NCBI GenBank assembly: GCA_024734555.1
Contig: JANPWX010000033.1
Coordinates: forward strand, 5,625,021 to 5,689,020
Direction of reading: 5' to 3'
Source: Trochalopteron elliotii
Lineage: Eukaryota > Chordata > Aves > Passeriformes > Leiothrichidae
Length of the DNA: 64,000 bases
Shown here: piece by piece, positions 60,601 through 62,400 of the stretch
How the letters are laid out: every line of letters starts with the position of its first letter
Numbering within the stretch: position 1 is the stretch's first letter
Translations under genes and position numbers: made by a program
The notes under the pieces: model-generated
Told to the model about the DNA's origin: nothing
Seen by the model: the letters and a program-made list of their open reading frames with translations, nothing else
Databases searched by the model: none

Positions 60601-61212
60601 AGGTGTCGCTTCTATTCACCGACCACGTTGAGTCTGTATCAGAACACCTTATAAAAGGTAGTAAGAATTAGACAATAAAAGACTTTTTTCTATGCTCTTT
60701 GCCTTCTGAAATATTTAGAGTCCCTCATCTTTCTTTGGTGTCCCACAGTGACACCAAGACACCCCTCCAGGGCCCCCCGAGGCCGCTCACCTGCTCGTGG
60801 TACTCGATGCCCATGCTGAGGGTGTTGATGAGGATGGCGATCATGATCCCGCGGTTGAAGTATTTGCTCTCCACGATCCTCTTGAGCTTGGCGCCGAACG
60901 CCTTCCACAGCTTCACCACCTTGTTCCTCTCCTTGGCCTTCTTCTTCCTCCTCCTCCTCCTGCCCCGCTGCTGCTGCTGCTGCAGCTGGTCGCGGCGGTC
61001 GCCGTGCCGCAGGTCCTGCGTGAACTCGTAGACGCCGTTGCTGTCGGAGTCGGCGTTGCTGTCTGAGTCGCTGAGGGCCAGGTCGGGGTCATCCAGGAGG
61101 GTGGCACAGAAGGGACAGTCCTGCAGCTCACAGCTCAGCCCCGGGACACCGGGGCCCGGCAGAGACCCCGCAGCGCTCAGCCCCGACAGCCGGCTGGGCG
61201 TGCGGCGGAGAC
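4881..61212 (-). CDS. CACNA1H: CACNA1H (Cav3.2 T-type Ca2+ channel alpha-1H), partial, 20 internal exons
   Basis: Pore-forming subunit of a low-voltage-activated calcium channel, acting in the plasma membrane of neurons, endocrine and muscle cells (family knowledge). Twenty exons named here w1-w20 in transcription order total 3,248 coding bases. They run from the I-II linker through domain II, the II-III linker, domain III, the III-IV linker and domain IV up to the S4-S5 region. Full-length family members are about 2,300 residues, so a little under half is present; both ends lie outside the window. The CACNA1H call over CACNA1G and CACNA1I rests on paralog-specific stretches: [17 protein letters not shown] in IIS5-[10 protein letters not shown] in the domain II pore, [14 protein letters not shown] and [18 protein letters not shown] in the II-III linker, and [12 protein letters not shown] in the III-IV linker. 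The pore residues present follow the T-type EEDD pattern: E in QEDW (domain II) and D in KDGW (domain III). All junctions are GT/AG, phases agree and no stop interrupts the reading frame. Confidence 0.94.
4952..5646 (-). other. Intron between w19 and w20
   Basis: 695 bp. A CR1 tail on the plus strand fills 5088-5345. Nothing recognised in the remainder. Confidence 0.8.
5088..5345 (+). mobile_element. CR1 LINE 3' fragment
   Basis: Contains the CR1 tail sequence in sense: GGATCCCTGGAAGTGCCCAA, GGCCAGGCTGGATGGGGCTT, GGTGTCCCTGCCATGGCAGG and CCTTCCAACCCAAACCAT, ending AGAATTCCATGA. 5'-truncated as usual for CR1. Confidence 0.9.
5647..5780 (-). CDS. CACNA1H: Exon w19: domain IV S3 and start of S4
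   Basis: 134 bp, one base in, one base out at GCCAGAG|GTGTGT. It encodes [20 protein letters not shown] (IVS3), [11 protein letters not shown], then [13 protein letters not shown], the first S4 charges. [11 protein letters not shown] is intermediate between Cav3.2 (EMSAALP) and Cav3.3 (EINAALP) as I recall them. Confidence 0.97.
5781..6263 (-). other. Intron between w18 and w19
   Basis: 483 bp, no recognisable repeat or gene. The acceptor of w19 is CTGTAG. Confidence 0.8.
6264..6373 (-). CDS. CACNA1H: Exon w18: domain IV S2
   Basis: 110 bp, phase 0 in, two bases (AG) out. It encodes [20 protein letters not shown] then [19 protein letters not shown]2 and the cytoplasmic turn into S3. [21 protein letters not shown] matches Cav3.2; Cav3.1 differs at several of these positions. 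Confidence 0.97.
7530..7591. repeat. CA microsatellite
   Basis: About 62 bp of CA repeat with three CACCCA interruptions near the left end and an uninterrupted run at the right. Confidence 0.97.
8477..8765 (+). mobile_element. LTR-like element, copy 2 of family A
   Basis: Second copy of the element at 751-1047, sharing GGAGGGACTTCTT, TGTCCCTCTGGTCT, ACCAATCAAATTGGTC and AGTCATTTTCAGCCTTCT. Its TATA-like box is degraded (AGTATTAAAA). No internal retroviral region is nearby. Antisense to CACNA1H. Confidence 0.6.
8826..8905. repeat. AT-rich TATAAA-type simple repeat
   Basis: Repeated ATATATAAAAAATA motifs over about 80 bp, adjoining exon w17 on its donor side at about 65 bp. Confidence 0.9.
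8970..9121 (-). CDS. CACNA1H: Exon w17: III-IV linker and domain IV S1
   Basis: 152 bp, two bases in (completing A|AA = K), phase 0 out at CCCAAG|GTAGGA. It encodes [20 protein letters not shown], then [20 protein letters not shown] (IVS1) and [22 protein letters not shown] is a Cav3.2 signature. A degenerate 11-bp minisatellite starts about 100 bp upstream of its acceptor. Confidence 0.97.
9222..9875. repeat. 11-bp minisatellite (TGAGTGATCCC type)
   Basis: About 650 bp of degenerate tandem TGAGTGATCCC, TGAGTGATTCC and TGAGTGACCCC units. It starts about 100 bp upstream of the acceptor of exon w17. On the minus strand it gives long open frames rich in HSGIT and QGSLRD that are repeat artefacts. 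Confidence 0.93.
12015..12505. repeat. GATGTGCCCA minisatellite
   Basis: About 490 bp built from GGATGTGCCCAGGG, GGATGTGCCTGAGGAACCA and similar units, most regular at the right end where GATGTGCCCAGG repeats every 12 bp. Confidence 0.93.
12990..13290 (-). mobile_element. CR1 LINE 3' fragment
   Basis: Reverse-oriented CR1 tail: ATGGAATGGTTTGGTTTGG, GGGACACCTTCCACTATCCC, GCAGCCACAGCTTCTCTGGG, GGAATTCCTTCCCAATATCC, then CCCCTTGTCCTGGCACTCC. Confidence 0.9.
14655..14990. repeat. 91-bp minisatellite, about 3.7 copies
   Basis: CAAATCCTGGATCCAGCCTG-type units begin at 14681, 14772, 14863 and 14957, so the period is 91-94 bp. Each has CCCAGGTGAGGTTTAACCC and GCCAGGGCTGT. Confidence 0.93.
17455..17515. 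repeat. A-rich tract
   Basis: CAACAACAAAAAAAACC, CCAACCAAAAC and AAAAAAACCCAAC in a row. In coding sense this is a T/G-rich stretch 60-140 bp downstream of the donor of exon w16. Confidence 0.9.
17577..17597 (-). CDS. CACNA1H: Possible alternative 21-nt extension of exon w16
   Basis: If the donor TCTG|GTCGGT is used instead of AGGA|GTAAGG, exactly 21 bases are added and the frame is kept. The insert codes for SKEMYLS and the split codon at the junction changes from K to E (SEAQRRPYY). The length and the SKE start resemble the 7-residue SKEKQMA insert of CACNA1G at the same site (family knowledge). If neither donor is used, the frame stops two codons further on. The alternative donor is weaker (C at +3), so usage is uncertain. 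Confidence 0.4.
17598..17790 (-). CDS. CACNA1H: Exon w16: domain III S6 and start of III-IV linker
   Basis: 193 bp, phase 0 in, one base (A) out. It encodes [14 protein letters not shown]6 ([20 protein letters not shown]), then [20 protein letters not shown] and an Arg/Lys-rich segment ending LEKKRR. The donor used here is AGGA|GTAAGG; joined to exon w17 it reads KKRRKAQRRPYY. In the mammalian gene this is a known alternative-splicing point (with or without a short exon coding STFPSPE). A second GT 21 bases downstream would extend the exon in frame. Confidence 0.95.
17791..18522 (-). other. Intron between w15 and w16
   Basis: 732 bp of unique-looking sequence with no recognisable repeat or gene. 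The acceptor of w16 is preceded by a clean pyrimidine tract (TTTTTCCCCCTCCCCCAG in coding sense). Confidence 0.8.
18523..18612 (-). CDS. CACNA1H: Exon w15: domain III selectivity filter
   Basis: 90 bp, 30 codons, phase 0 at both ends. It encodes [20 protein letters not shown] then [10 protein letters not shown]. The D of SKDGW is the domain III filter aspartate that marks T-type channels; high-voltage-activated channels have E here. Confidence 0.97.
18915..18975 (-). mobile_element. Degraded CR1 3' fragment
   Basis: GGATGGAAAAGGCCTCGAAG followed by ATCACGAGTGCAA resembles the CR1 tail GGTTGGAAAAGACCTCAAAGATCATCGAGT. Short and diverged. Confidence 0.5.
19021..19245 (-). mobile_element. CR1 LINE 3' fragment
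   Basis: Starts AATCACAGAATCACAGAAT, then GGTTGGAAGAGACCTTCAAG, CCAACCCATGCCCTAACACC, CACTTCCAGGGATGGTGACT and CATTCCAGTATTTTATCACT. The same subfamily occurs at 35909-36118. It ends about 60 bp from exon w14. Confidence 0.9.
19301..19426 (-). CDS. CACNA1H: Exon w14: domain III extracellular turret
   Basis: 126 bp, 42 codons, phase 0 at both ends. It encodes [20 protein letters not shown] then [20 protein letters not shown], the extracellular loop before the pore. KNITT carries an N-glycosylation sequon, and two cysteines (YYCDG, ADCTN) could pair. A CR1 tail ends about 60 bp from its donor. Confidence 0.96.
19427..19752 (-). other. Intron between w13 and w14
   Basis: 326 bp. Near the w14 acceptor the plus strand is A-rich (19445-19480), giving T-runs in coding sense. 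Nothing else recognised. Confidence 0.8.
19753..19879 (-). CDS. CACNA1H: Exon w13: domain III S4-S5 linker and S5
   Basis: 127 bp, one base in, phase 0 out. It encodes [19 protein letters not shown] (S4-S5 linker) and [23 protein letters not shown]5, ending [23 protein letters not shown] is the Cav3.2 form; Cav3.1 has Q and M substitutions here. Confidence 0.97.
19880..21701 (-). other. Intron between w12 and w13
   Basis: 1,822 bp with no recognisable gene, RNA or repeat family. A short imperfect duplication of about 30 bp occurs at 21308-21365 (GGAGCTTATCAAATCCTCA and a near copy). Confidence 0.75.
21702..21886 (-). CDS. CACNA1H: Exon w12: domain III S3 and S4 voltage sensor
   Basis: 185 bp, phase 0 in, two bases (CG) out at CTCCG|GTACGT. 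It encodes [23 protein letters not shown]3 ([20 protein letters not shown]), then [20 protein letters not shown], the arginine-rich S4. The [12 protein letters not shown] and [11 protein letters not shown] blocks are closest to Cav3.2. Confidence 0.96.
21996..22064 (-). CDS. CACNA1H: Exon w11: domain III S2
   Basis: 69 bp, 23 codons, phase 0 at both ends: [20 protein letters not shown] then MVK, the start and core of IIIS2. It is flanked by introns of 118 and 109 bp. Skipping it would keep the frame but remove a transmembrane helix. Confidence 0.96.
22183..22306 (-). CDS. CACNA1H: Exon w10: domain III S1
   Basis: 124 bp, one base in, phase 0 out. It encodes [16 protein letters not shown] and IIIS1 ([18 protein letters not shown]) ending DIDPLST. 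Donor AGCACG|GTGAGA has a G at -1 but C at -2. It is followed by a 118-bp intron. Confidence 0.96.
22307..22654 (-). other. Intron between w9 and w10
   Basis: 348 bp. Apart from an AT-rich stretch with repeated ATTAATTATT (22425-22455) nothing is recognisable. The next two introns are only 118 and 109 bp. Confidence 0.85.
22655..22755 (-). CDS. CACNA1H: Exon w9: end of II-III linker
   Basis: 101 bp, phase 0 in, two bases (AG) out. It encodes [18 protein letters not shown] then [15 protein letters not shown], the membrane-proximal linker before IIIS1. This resembles the Cav3.2 segment [14 protein letters not shown]...YLFSPQN. Acceptor TATCCAG|AGTTAT, donor AACAG|GTAAGA. Confidence 0.94.
22756..23804 (-). 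other. Intron between w8 and w9
   Basis: 1,049 bp, mostly occupied by a variable-length minisatellite with CCCTAA blocks (22921-23775). Only about 30 bp at the w8 side and 165 bp at the w9 side are outside it. Confidence 0.85.
22921..23775. repeat. Minisatellite with CCCTAA telomere-like blocks
   Basis: Eight units of 88-120 bp. Each unit has GCCACTTAAAACA, a stretch of 1-5 CCTAAC-type hexamers, CAGCCTTGAGGTGATAAC, ATTTCCACACTGAATTTTCA and TCCATCCTTTTAGGGA. Unit length varies mainly with the number of hexamers; the largest blocks are near 23365-23395 and 23470-23510. The array ends about 30 bp from exon w8. Confidence 0.93.
23805..24236 (-). CDS. CACNA1H: Exon w8: II-III linker, main part
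   Basis: 432 bp, 144 codons, phase 0 at both ends, the longest exon here and GC-rich. It encodes [48 protein letters not shown] and an acidic tail ([11 protein letters not shown]), all cytoplasmic and probably disordered. The GRAPSLK and [14 protein letters not shown] blocks are shared with mammalian Cav3.2; the stretch between them and the tail ([11 protein letters not shown] onward) is more diverged. A long open frame on the opposite strand (23778-24476) is a composition shadow. On the donor side a telomere-motif minisatellite ends about 30 bp away. Confidence 0.95.
24320..24518. repeat. Two-copy tandem repeat of about 100 bp
   Basis: Both copies start CCTCCTGTGGAATCCCT and contain CTCAGGGGAATTCCCTGG and CCACCCAGGCTGGAGGAGAA. 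It begins about 80 bp upstream of the acceptor of exon w8. Confidence 0.9.
24530..24880 (+). mobile_element. Possible LTR element
   Basis: Starts TGTGATTGCAACG and holds CATATAAAAGGCCC, a good TATA box, about 280 bp in. No clear poly(A) signal or second copy, so the call is weak. Antisense to the gene like the other LTR-like elements. Confidence 0.25.
25880..25995 (-). mobile_element. CR1-derived short fragment
   Basis: GGAATTGTGGAATTACAGAAT then GGCTTGGCTTGGGAGGAGAG and AAAGATCATCTCATCCCATC. Shares both its CR1 core and its left flank with 27138-27215, so the two may belong to one duplicated unit. Confidence 0.6.
26481..26600. repeat. Four exact-length 30-bp repeats
   Basis: Units begin at 26481, 26511, 26541 and 26571, each ACAAATGTCT, CACATGACCC, TAAGCTGAGC with one or two changes. 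Two units carry TCACATGA, the third TCATATGA and the fourth TCACATCA. Confidence 0.95.
26766..26974 (-). CDS. CACNA1H: Exon w7: II-III linker, middle
   Basis: 209 bp, two bases in, phase 0 out. The acceptor reads CTGCAG|AGATG; a second AG two bases downstream would break the frame, so the first was chosen. It encodes [18 protein letters not shown], then a Pro/Thr-rich stretch with ATPMPTPK, then [26 protein letters not shown] and [10 protein letters not shown] are Cav3.2 signatures. The Ser-rich RRGSNAS stretch looks like a basophilic-kinase site (inference). Confidence 0.94.
27138..27215 (-). mobile_element. CR1-derived short fragment
   Basis: GAATTGTGGAATTATGAAAT, CCTTGGCTTGGAAGAGACCT and TGAAGATCATCTCATCCCAT. 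It grades directly into a CATCTCATCC simple repeat, which probably grew from the CR1 end. Confidence 0.65.
27195..27275. repeat. CATCTCATCC simple repeat
   Basis: Tandem ATCTCATCCC and CTCATCCCATCT units that follow on from a CR1-derived end. Confidence 0.9.
28299..28389 (-). CDS. CACNA1H: Exon w6: start of II-III linker
   Basis: 91 bp, phase 0 in, one base out. It encodes [20 protein letters not shown] and then [10 protein letters not shown], an acidic cytoplasmic segment directly after IIS6. The first half matches the Cav3 consensus [14 protein letters not shown]. Donor AACAG|GTGGGG, acceptor CTGCAG|GGAGAT. Confidence 0.94.
29905..29980 (+). mobile_element. CR1 LINE 3' end fragment
   Basis: CCCTGCCCATGGCTGGGGTT, TAAAGTCCCTTCTGACCTGA and CATTCCAGGATTCC match the extreme 3' end of CR1 in sense. 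Confidence 0.65.
30366..30495. repeat. 12-bp tandem repeat (GATCCCTGCAAA)
   Basis: About ten GATCCCTGCAAA, GATCCCTGCAAG and ACTCCCTGCAAA units. Confidence 0.93.
30690..30870 (+). mobile_element. CR1 ORF2 (reverse transcriptase) remnant
   Basis: In one plus-strand frame the translation includes [19 protein letters not shown] and [11 protein letters not shown]. These resemble the CR1 reverse transcriptase segments KGKSCLTNLIAF and GRAVDVVYLDFSKAF (family knowledge). The match breaks off at a poly-T run after the FGF. It is the only internal rather than 3'-tail CR1 piece seen in the window. Confidence 0.55.
31056..31290. repeat. Three-unit repeat with TTAAATTTAAATTTA blocks
   Basis: Three units of about 75-82 bp, each starting GCAAAGAYTGATYCA, then AGCTTCAGGTGCCCAGC and ending in CTTAAATTTAAATTTAG-type self-complementary A/T sequence. 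The array ends about 75 bp downstream of the donor of exon w5. Confidence 0.88.
31367..31522 (-). CDS. CACNA1H: Exon w5: domain II selectivity filter and S6
   Basis: 156 bp, 52 codons, phase 0 at both ends. It encodes [10 protein letters not shown], where the E of QEDW is the domain II filter glutamate of the T-type EEDD ring, then [16 protein letters not shown] and IIS6 ([19 protein letters not shown]), ending EGFQAE. The acceptor is preceded directly by a long CCCTTT/CCCTCT hexamer run on the coding strand, which supplies the polypyrimidine tract. Confidence 0.97.
31523..31632. repeat. GGGAGA/GGGAAA hexamer repeat at acceptor of w5
   Basis: Plus strand GGGAGA units next to the exon, then about 13 GGGAAA units. 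In coding sense this is CCCTTT repeated into CCCTCT and then CCTGCAG|ATC, so the repeat itself forms the polypyrimidine tract of exon w5. Confidence 0.97.
31740..32090 (+). mobile_element. Probable LTR element (single copy here)
   Basis: Unusual A/T-rich block with TCAGAAATATAAATAATAG, TTATTGGGTAATTATTG and, near the end, AAGAAATAATAAATACC followed by CAAGTCCGAACTCAAAACC. The layout (TATA-like, then AATAAA, then a GT-rich end) suggests an LTR. Limits are estimates and no second copy is present for alignment. Confidence 0.4.
33518..33635 (-). CDS. CACNA1H: Exon w4: end of IIS5 and pore turret
   Basis: 118 bp, one base in, phase 0 out at TTCCAG|GTAAGC. It encodes [11 protein letters not shown], then [16 protein letters not shown] in the extracellular turret, then [12 protein letters not shown], the first half of the pore helix. 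The [14 protein letters not shown] stretch matches Cav3.2 rather than Cav3.1, which has a different turret here. Confidence 0.96.
33636..34770 (-). other. Intron between w3 and w4
   Basis: 1,135 bp. The half nearest w3 is an antisense LTR-like element (34185-34767). I see nothing recognisable in 33636-34184. Confidence 0.85.
34185..34767 (+). mobile_element. LTR-like element, copy 1 of family B
   Basis: Begins TGTTGAAACC and ends CCGAGCCA, giving the TG...CA ends of an LTR; aligned over its whole length with 53080-53747. Contains TAGTAAAGAACTG, a possible poly(A) signal. It lacks about 85 bp found in the other copy, bounded by similar GGGGATATCTGCTG-type sequence. It ends 3 bp from exon w3. 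No matching target-site duplication was seen. Confidence 0.65.
34771..34956 (-). CDS. CACNA1H: Exon w3: domain II S4 voltage sensor and S5
   Basis: 186 bp, one base in and two bases out. It encodes [13 protein letters not shown], the S4 helix with regularly spaced Arg/Lys ([16 protein letters not shown]), the S4-S5 linker ([16 protein letters not shown]) and most of S5 ([13 protein letters not shown]). The donor is CAG|GTATGG. An LTR-like element begins at intron base +4, so bases +4 to +6 of the donor are repeat-derived. Confidence 0.96.
35225..35410 (+). repeat. Dispersed repeat of unknown class, copy 1
   Basis: Contains TAGGAATATCAGCACAACTC, AATTCATTAAAACAAAGC, TCTTAAGAGAATTAGGGAC and CAGTGGTTTTAGGTTTCTTG. 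Aligns at roughly 70% by eye with 36731-36925 in the same orientation. It may be part of a LINE or LTR that I do not recognise. Confidence 0.55.
35909..36118 (-). mobile_element. CR1 LINE 3' fragment
   Basis: GGAATCACAGAATCACCAGG, TTGGAAGAGACTTTTAAGAT, CCAACCCATGCCCTAACACC and ATTCCAGTATTTTATCACTC. Same subfamily as 19021-19245. Lies about 90 bp from the donor of exon w2. Confidence 0.9.
36210..36361 (-). CDS. CACNA1H: Exon w2: domain II S2-S3
   Basis: 152 bp, phase 0 in and two bases (AG) left over at the donor CATCAG|GTCACT. It starts with the extracellular [12 protein letters not shown] segment that follows HEQ of exon w1, then IIS2 ([18 protein letters not shown]) and IIS3 ([18 protein letters not shown]). 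The donor GTCACT lacks A at +3 and is weaker than most in this gene. A CR1 tail lies about 90 bp away in the intron on the donor side. Confidence 0.96.
36731..36925 (+). repeat. Dispersed repeat of unknown class, copy 2
   Basis: Contains CAGGAATATCACGGCTCT, ATTCATTAAAAAAAAAG, AGAGCATTAGGAAAAAAA and CAATAGTTTTATGCCTCTTG. It pairs with 35225-35410; the two flank exon w2 as direct repeats about 1.5 kb apart. Confidence 0.55.
38194..38455 (-). mobile_element. CR1 LINE 3' fragment
   Basis: GAATTCCAGGATCACTGAGG, TTGGAAAAGACCTCCAGAAC, ATCGAGTCCAAGCTGGGCCC, then TGGGCACTCCAAACCTTCCT and CCTGAGCCTCCCCTGCCACT. A different CR1 subfamily from the neighbours. Confidence 0.85.
38774..38826 (-). mobile_element. 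CR1 LINE 3' end fragment
   Basis: AGCACAGAATTGCTAAGGCT then GGAAAAGACCTCAAAGGTCA and TCGAGTGCAAC. Very short, 3'-terminal CR1 sequence. Confidence 0.75.
41818..42000 (-). mobile_element. CR1 LINE 3' fragment
   Basis: GTTTGGGTTGGAAAGGACCT, GGGACACCTTCCACCATGCC, CTGGGACACTTCCAGGGATC and CCTCCCCACCCTCACAGGGA. A short internal piece around the C-C-A-T-G-G turn is missing relative to other copies. Confidence 0.85.
42579..42603. repeat. Poly-A run
   Basis: About 24 uninterrupted A. No target-site duplication or retrocopy body was recognised beside it. Confidence 0.9.
43372..43552 (+). mobile_element. CR1 LINE 3' fragment
   Basis: GGATATTGGGAAGGAATTGT, AAACTGTGGCTGCCCCTGGA, GTGTCCAAGGCCAGGCTGGA and TTAAGGTCCTTCCAACCCC in sense. 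Confidence 0.88.
45780..46200 (-). mobile_element. CR1 LINE 3' fragment, longest in the window
   Basis: Starts CTTGGAATGGTTTGGGTTG, runs through GGGACACCTTTAACTATCCC, AGCCACAGCTTCTCTGGGCA and CCTTCCCAATATTCCACCTA, and continues to TTCTCCAGGCTGAACAATCC then CAACTCCAGTTAATCC, further into CR1 than most copies here. Confidence 0.88.
46968..47240 (-). mobile_element. CR1-like 3' fragment, other subfamily
   Basis: GGAATCATGGAATACCCTGA, GCTGGGAGGGACATGCAAAG, AATCCCACCCTGGGCACCCC, GTTCCAGTGCCTGACACCCT and CTCAACCTCTCCTGGCACAG. Related to 49462-49770 and 57110-57330. It is followed directly by the 40-bp minisatellite. Confidence 0.8.
47331..47640. repeat. 40-bp minisatellite, eight copies
   Basis: ACACCAGAGG begins at 47331 and recurs exactly every 40 bp to 47611. 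Two unit types alternate in blocks: GGAATTCTGAGTCAGAGG and GGAGTTCCAAGAGAGAGG. Confidence 0.96.
49462..49770 (-). mobile_element. CR1-like 3' fragment, other subfamily
   Basis: TTATGGAGCCACAGAATGTC, CAGGGATCATCCAGCCCTGC, CCCACCCTAGACATCCTTGG, CTAACCCTCCCTGGCACAGC and TCAGCCTCCTCTTCTCCAGC. Same subfamily as 46968-47240. Confidence 0.82.
52450..52635 (-). mobile_element. CR1 LINE 3' fragment
   Basis: AAAATTGGAAAAGTCTTCCA, AACATTTCCAGGGATGGTGG, CCCTTCCAGTGTTTAACCAC and GAGGAAATATTTCCTAAAAT. A more diverged copy than its neighbours. Confidence 0.8.
53080..53747 (+). mobile_element. LTR-like element, copy 2 of family B
   Basis: Begins TGTTGAAGTC and ends CTGAGACA. Highly similar to 34185-34767, but with an extra internal segment (about 53155-53235) that itself resembles the start of the element. 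No gag, pol or env remnant adjoins, so it is probably a solo LTR. Confidence 0.65.
56200..56305. repeat. AT-rich AATAAAT simple repeat
   Basis: AATAAATGAATAAACC, ATAAATCAATTAATTTATT and TTAATTTATTAATTAATAAA in series. Confidence 0.92.
56685..56902 (+). mobile_element. CR1 LINE 3' fragment
   Basis: GTGAGGGTGGGGAGGCCCTG, GAAGCTGTGGCTGCCCCTGG, GTGTCCCAGGCCAGACTGGA, GGATAGTGGAAGGTGTCCCT and CAACCCAAACCATTCCATGA in sense. Confidence 0.9.
57110..57335 (+). mobile_element. CR1-like 3' fragment, other subfamily
   Basis: GGAGGTTTAGGTTGGATTTT, AGGGAAAGGTTCTTCCCCTC, GGGATGCCCAGGGTGGGGTT and CTGGATGATCCCTGTGGGTC in sense. Complement of the subfamily at 46968 and 49462. Confidence 0.82.
57890..58035 (+). 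mobile_element. CR1 LINE 3' fragment
   Basis: GTTGTGGATGTCCCATCCCT, GGAAGTGTCCAAGGCCAGGC, GGATAGTGGAAGGTGTCCCT and CCATTCCAGGATTCTGTGG in sense. Confidence 0.88.
60238..60747 (+). mobile_element. LTR-like element related to family A
   Basis: On the plus strand it shows TTAACCAATGG, TTATAAAAGG, AATAAAAGAC and GCCTTCTGAAATATTTAGAG, the last closely similar to GCCTTCTGAAGTCAGAG of the family A copies, then ends CCCACA. The right end is about 43 bp from the donor of exon w1. The left end is an estimate (TGACATCCCC). No clear target-site duplication. Confidence 0.5.
60791..61212 (-). CDS. CACNA1H: Exon w1: distal I-II linker and IIS1
   Basis: 422 bp, entered with two bases of a split codon after CCCCGCAG and left in phase 0 at CACGAGCAG|GTGAGC. 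It encodes a cytoplasmic linker with a cysteine cluster (CELQDCPFC), an acidic Ser/Asp/Asn-rich run, the family-conserved [14 protein letters not shown], a Gln run followed by an Arg/Lys run, then [14 protein letters not shown] leading into IIS1 ([19 protein letters not shown]). The polyQ and Arg/Lys runs are coded by near-pure CAG and AGG/AAG-type triplets and are not in the human protein as I recall it. The upstream limit is the likeliest acceptor; open frame continues into the satellite beyond it, but that is intron. Confidence 0.92.
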
Positions 61213-61236
61213 CTGCGGGGACAAGGGCATGGTGAG

Positions 61237-62400
61237 ACACTGAGGGACAGTGAGGGACACTGAGGGACAGCAAGGGACACTGAGGGACAGCAAGGGACAC
61301 TGAGGGACACAGAGGGACAGCAAGGGACACTGAGAGACAGCAAGGGACAATGAGGGACAGCAAGGGACATTGAGGGACAGCAAGGGACACTGAGAGACAG
61401 CAAGGGACAATGAGGGACAGCAAGGGACATTGAGGGACAGCAAGGGACACTGAGAGACAGCAAGGGACAATGAGGGACAGCAAGGGACATTGAGGGACAG
61501 CAAGGGACACTGAGAGACAGCAAGGGACAATGAGGGACAGCAAGGGACATTGAGGGACAGCAAGGGACACTGAGAGACAGCAAGGGACAATGAGGGACAG
61601 CAAGGGACATTGAGGGACAGCAAGGGACACTGAGAGACAGCAAGGGACAATGAGGGACAGCAAGGGACATTGAGGGACAGCAAGGGACACTGAGAGACAG
61701 CAAGGGACAATGAGGGACAGCAAGGGACATTGAGGGACAGCAAGGGACACTGAGAGACAGCAAGGGACAATGAGGGACAGCAAGGGACATTGAGGGACAG
61801 CAAGGGACACTGAGAGACAGCAAGGGACAATGAGGGACAGCAAGGGACATTGAGGGACAGCAAGGGACACTGAGAGACAGCAAGGGACAATGAGGGACAG
61901 CAAGGGACATTGAGGGACAGCAAGGGACACTGAGAGACAGCAAGGGACAATGAGGGACAGCAAGGGACATTGAGGGACAGCAAGGGACACTGAGAGACAG
62001 CAAGGGACAATGAGGGACAGCAAGGGACATTGAGGGACAGCAAGGGACACTGAGAGACAGCAAGGGACAATGAGGGACAGCAAGGGACATTGAGGGACAG
62101 CAAGGGACACTGAGAGACAGCAAGGGACAATGAGGGACAGCAAGGGACATTGAGGGACAGCAAGGGACACTGAGAGACAGCAAGGGACAATGAGGGACAG
62201 CAAGGGACATTGAGGGACAGCAAGGGACACTGAGAGACAGCAAGGGACAATGAGGGACAGCAAGGGACATTGAGGGACAGCAAGGGACACTGAGAGACAG
62301 CAAAGGACACTGAGGGACACAGAGGGACAGCAAGAGACACTGAGAGACAGCAAGGGACATTGAGGGACAACAAGGGACACTGAGGGACAGCAAGAGACAC
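61237..62400. repeat. 60-bp higher-order satellite (3 x 20 bp)
   Basis: Three 20-bp monomers (CAAGGGACACTGAGAGACAG, CAAGGGACAATGAGGGACAG, CAAGGGACATTGAGGGACAG) make a 60-bp unit. From 61321 to 62280 there are 16 units with no difference that I can see, flanked by less regular copies. Because 60 is a multiple of 3 and no stop falls in any minus-strand frame, all three frames stay open through it (611, 566 and 421 residues). Confidence 0.97.

Larger units (their letters stand above)
36362..60790 (-). other. 24.4-kb intron between w1 and w2
   Basis: Largest intron of the window. It holds about a dozen CR1 fragments, two LTR-like elements (53080-53747 and about 60238-60747), a 40-bp minisatellite (47331-47640), a 24-base poly-A run (about 42579-42603) and an AT-rich tract (56200-56305). 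No conserved protein is visible in any frame; open frames reach only about 190 aa and look random. Several AT-rich unique blocks with homeodomain-like TAATTA cores (37570-37660, 43060-43140, 45175-45350, 48110-48240, 55560-55740) could be conserved regulatory elements, but this cannot be told from one sequence. Confidence 0.85.

Noticed and set aside
36362..60790. A nested gene in the 24.4-kb intron
   Set aside because: No open frame shows a known domain, splice-consistent exons or a tRNA/snoRNA-like fold that I can recognise; repeats and unique filler explain it.
4881..61212. CACNA1G or CACNA1I as the gene identity
   Set aside because: Turret, II-III linker and III-IV linker stretches match CACNA1H; the CACNA1G versions differ at many of these positions and CACNA1I has QRLPYYATY in the III-IV linker.
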